NCBI GenBank assembly: GCA_018676675.1
Contig: JABHEG010000026.1
Span: 1 to 34,650, forward strand
DNA: 34,650 nucleotides
Direction of reading: 5' to 3'
Origin: Lentisphaerota bacterium
GTDB taxonomy: Bacteria; Verrucomicrobiota; Lentisphaeria; Oligosphaerales; JABHEG01
In this document: one piece after another, positions 32,371 to 34,650 of the stretch
How the letters are laid out: each line of letters begins with the position of its first letter
How positions within the stretch are numbered: the first letter of the stretch is position 1
Notes under the pieces: model-generated
What the model saw: only the letters and a program-made list of their open reading frames with translations
Told to the model about the DNA's origin: nothing
Database searches by the model: none
Program-made: the position numbers and the translations under genes

Positions 32371-34515
32371 ATGAGCGAACGGATCGAAACAGCCAAAAGA
32401 CTGCTCGACCAGGGCCAATGCGACGAAGCGCTGAAGCTGCTGTGCGATACAGGTGTCCCGGATAGCGGTATCGTCTGCGCCCTCCTGGCCAGAGCATACC
32501 TGCAGCGCGGCGATGCCAGGGGAGACCTGTTCTCCGCACGTTTCTTCGCCGACCGGGCCCGCGAACACGGCTTTGACCAGCCGTGGCTGGAGGAAATCAA
32601 CGATGCGCTTGGCCCGGAGGAGCACCCACGTGAGGCCTGCCATGCCTGCAAGCCCGATTTCTCCCTCGGTGGCTGGGACAGCGAACGCCCGGAGAAACCG
32701 TCGCCCTACAGTTTCAGTGCCCTTTCACGAACGAAAGGCGTGGCAGACACGCCAAAGGACTTCGACTGGGTCGCTCAGAACATCCCCTGCCAAGCCGCCT
32801 GCCCCGCCGGAACTGACATCCCTGAGTACCTGACCGCCATCTTCGACAACGAGTATGAACGCGCCTACGAGATCAACCTGCGAGACAACGTCTTTCCCGG
32901 AGTGCTGGGACGGGTCTGCGCACGACCATGCGAAGCCGAATGCAGGCATGGCTGGGACGACCTCGGCGAACCAGTGGCGATCTGTCACTCCAAACGGTCG
33001 GCCGCCGACCTGTGCAAGCAGGAACTCAAGGTTCTCCCCAAGTGGTTTGAGCCATCCGGAAAGACGGTTGCCGTCGTCGGAGCCGGCGTAGCCGGCCTGG
33101 CCGCAGCCCGTCAACTGGCCCTTTGCGGACACACAGTGACCGTCTACGAGAAGCACACCCAGGCTGGCGGTATGATGAACCAGGGAATCCCGGAATTCCG
33201 CCTGCCACGGAACATCATTGACCACGAAATCGCCCAGATCGAAGCACTCGGAATCGAGATCCGCTGCGGAGTGGCGATCGGGACAGACGTTACTTTCGAC
33301 CGACTGCTCGAAGACAACGATGCCGTCGTGATGGCGGCCGGGACACTGCGACCGAACCTCCTGGACCTTCCGGGCAAGGACCTCTCCGGTATCAGACACG
33401 GACTCGACTTCCTGCTCAAAGTGAACGAAGGTGGCAAACCGGACCTCGGCGAGCGAGTGGTGGTCATTGGCGGTGGCTTCACCGCCATGGACTGCGCCCG
33501 GACAGCCCGGCGACTCGGTGCAACCACAGTTGAGCTCCCGCATGGGACCAACGCCGCTGATGGGTCCATTCTCAGAATCCCCGCGGAAATGGTGACCGTG
33601 TGGTACCGACGCTCGGAAACCGAGATGCTGGTGACTCCCGGCGAACTGGAAGAACTCGAGCACGAAGGTATCCCTTTGGAACTCATGGTGACCCCGAAGG
33701 CATACCTCGGCAAGGACGGCAAGGTCACCAGCATGCGCTTCATCAGAACGCGCCTTGGAGAACCCGATGAAGACGGGCGACGGCGACCAATCCCCATCGA
33801 AGGGAGCGAGTTCGAAATCCCGGTCGACACCGTTCTCCTGGCAACCGGCCAATTCCCGGACACCGATTGGATCCAGGGCGAACACCGCGCCGAAATCGTG
33901 GGGGACGACCAGTGGCTCCTCGGCGACGGCTCAGGGCTGACAGCTCTCGCCAACGTCTTCGCAGTCGGTGACTTCGCCCAAGGCGCCAACTCCCTGATCG
34001 ATGCAATCGGCCACGCCAAGACGACCGTTCGCAATATCGATGCCTACCTGATGGGAGAGTCACGCTTTGAAGACCACGTGCTCATCAGCGATGTCCGCGA
34101 GAGCGGACGCATCCGCGAGATGGATGATGTGCCTCTCCAGCCCCTGCCCGCGCTCCCCCTCACCCAGCGCGATCTGCAGAGCGAAGTCGAACAGGGCTAT
34201 GACGCAGACCTTGCCGTCGAAGAGACGCAGCGCTGCTACCGTTGCCATCTCAAGTTCGAGATTGATCCGGATAAATGCATCTACTGCGACTGGTGCCTGA
34301 AGGTCAAGCCGCGTCCAGAGTGCATCCTGAAGCTCAAGAGTGTTCAGCAGGATGAGGATGGGCGCATAACCGGGTGGGAGGAAGCCGAGACCACCCAGGA
34401 AACCACGCTGGTCTGGATCAATCAATACGAGTGTATCCGCTGCGGAGCCTGCGTAGCCGCATGCCCCGTAGACGCCATCAGCATTCAAAAGGCCGCCCTC
34501 GAGTCGGTGCCATAA
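32371..34515 (+). CDS. GltD-like FAD/NAD(P)H oxidoreductase with TPR-like N-terminus and C-terminal ferredoxin domain
   Basis: A 714-residue cytoplasmic flavoprotein, probably passing NAD(P)H electrons to the upstream sirohaem reductase. Residues 1-80 are a TPR-like helical region (ETAKRLLDQGQCDEALKLLC, ALLARAYLQRGDA) absent from ordinary GltD. Then comes the GltD/NfnL N-terminal Fe-S domain (CQAACPAGTDIPEYL, Cys140 on; CARPCEAECRHG), the FAD site VAVVGAGVAGLAAARQL (about 235) and the NAD(P) site VVVIGGGFTAMDCARTAR (about 363), with ATGQFPD and FAVGDFAQGANSLIDAIGHA closing the flavin domain. The C-terminus has two cysteine clusters: CYRCH followed by CIYCDWCLKVKPRPEC, and a standard CIRCGACVAACPVDAI 4Fe-4S motif. 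It is likely an NAD(P)H-ferredoxin type donor with its own ferredoxin. There is no thioredoxin or CysJ-type flavoprotein in the operon. Confidence 0.87.
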   Translation: MSERIETAKRLLDQGQCDEALKLLCDTGVPDSGIVCALLARAYLQRGDARGDLFSARFFADRAREHGFDQPWLEEINDALGPEEHPREACHACKPDFSLGGWDSERPEKPSPYSFSALSRTKGVADTPKDFDWVAQNIPCQAACPAGTDIPEYLTAIFDNEYERAYEINLRDNVFPGVLGRVCARPCEAECRHGWDDLGEPVAICHSKRSAADLCKQELKVLPKWFEPSGKTVAVVGAGVAGLAAARQLALCGHTVTVYEKHTQAGGMMNQGIPEFRLPRNIIDHEIAQIEALGIEIRCGVAIGTDVTFDRLLEDNDAVVMAAGTLRPNLLDLPGKDLSGIRHGLDFLLKVNEGGKPDLGERVVVIGGGFTAMDCARTARRLGATTVELPHGTNAADGSILRIPAEMVTVWYRRSETEMLVTPGELEELEHEGIPLELMVTPKAYLGKDGKVTSMRFIRTRLGEPDEDGRRRPIPIEGSEFEIPVDTVLLATGQFPDTDWIQGEHRAEIVGDDQWLLGDGSGLTALANVFAVGDFAQGANSLIDAIGHAKTTVRNIDAYLMGESRFEDHVLISDVRESGRIREMDDVPLQPLPALPLTQRDLQSEVEQGYDADLAVEETQRCYRCHLKFEIDPDKCIYCDWCLKVKPRPECILKLKSVQQDEDGRITGWEEAETTQETTLVWINQYECIRCGACVAACPVDAISIQKAALESVP

Positions 34516-34650
34516 GCGGTCTTCCTACCCGAAAAGAGCCGCGCACAACGTAAGCAGTCTTCCTGCCCGAACAGAGCCGCGCACAACGTAAGCGGTCTTC
34601 CTGCCCGAACAGAGCCGCGCACAACGTAAGCGGTCTTCCTGCCCGAACAG
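34514..34650. repeat. 38-bp tandem repeat running off the right edge
   Basis: Units start at 34514, 34552, 34590 and 34628 (period exactly 38; about 3.6 copies visible). Each reads AAGCGGTCTTCCTGCCCGAA then CAGAGCCGCGCACAACGT. The first unit has two changes (CTACCC for CTGCCC, AAAAG for AACAG) and the second has AAGCAG; the later units are identical. It begins inside the stop codon of the preceding gene. There are no spacers, so it is not a CRISPR array. Part of the unit matches the ends of the 24-nt element near 11537-11657. Confidence 0.85.

Noticed and set aside
30670..32643. 657-residue minus-strand open frame opposite the sirohaem reductase
   Set aside because: It lies exactly antisense to a well-supported gene, has no recognisable motif, and long antisense frames are expected in GC-rich DNA.
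34514..34650. CRISPR array
   Set aside because: The repeats are directly adjacent with no unique spacers.

Overview
The window is GC-rich bacterial DNA, dense with long genes, and most likely comes from the PVC superphylum (Planctomycetota, Kiritimatiellota or Lentisphaerota-like). The evidence is a formylglycine sulfatase, a multi-haem protein resembling the HzsA-related family, a DUF11 protein whose C-terminus resembles chlamydial OmcB, a DUF1573 protein, a GHL15-type protein and very large secreted CBM9-like/FlgD-Ig proteins. No rRNA, tRNA, transposase or CRISPR array was seen, and the phylum assignment is an inference.

Layout. (1) About 1-7165, plus strand: a phosphorelay cluster with a hybrid histidine kinase carrying two receiver domains, a stand-alone receiver, a HisKA-like/receiver/Ser-Thr kinase chimera with no ATPase domain of the histidine-kinase type, and a second hybrid kinase with two H-boxes. 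(2) 7237-8049, minus: a GNAT acetyltransferase, divergent from (3) 8239-11520, a secreted beta-propeller/cytochrome c protein, followed by a sulfatase (11713-13479). A cluster of 24-nt repeats lies between these two. (4) 13486-16469, minus: an MFS transporter and an OmcB-like lipoprotein. (5) 16849-22625, plus: a DUF1573 protein, a CBM plus clan-A glycosidase, a GHL15-like protein and a possible 27-residue membrane peptide. They converge on (6) 22629-26945, minus, a 1438-residue multidomain secreted glycan-active candidate. (7) 27176-34515, plus: a tightly packed sulfate assimilation operon. (8) 34514 to the window end: a 38-bp tandem repeat that runs off the edge.

How the genes work together. 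The sulfur operon appears to take sulfate to sulfide. CysD and CysN make APS, an iron-sulfur CysH reduces APS directly to sulfite, and a sirohaem reductase takes sulfite to sulfide. Electrons probably come from an unusual GltD-like flavoprotein carrying an N-terminal TPR-like region and C-terminal ferredoxin clusters. The APS-kinase-like tail of CysN has lost its recognisable catalytic motifs, which fits a pathway that does not need PAPS. The middle of the window (sulfatase, glycosidases, CBM proteins, transporter) looks like a sulfated-polysaccharide or complex-glycan utilisation region. The most unusual items are the HisKA-REC-Ser/Thr kinase protein within its phosphorelay cluster, the degenerate CysC domain, the TPR-GltD-ferredoxin protein, the OmcB-like lipoprotein, the repeat family shared by two distant intergenic regions, and the 27-codon ORF behind a perfect Shine-Dalgarno.
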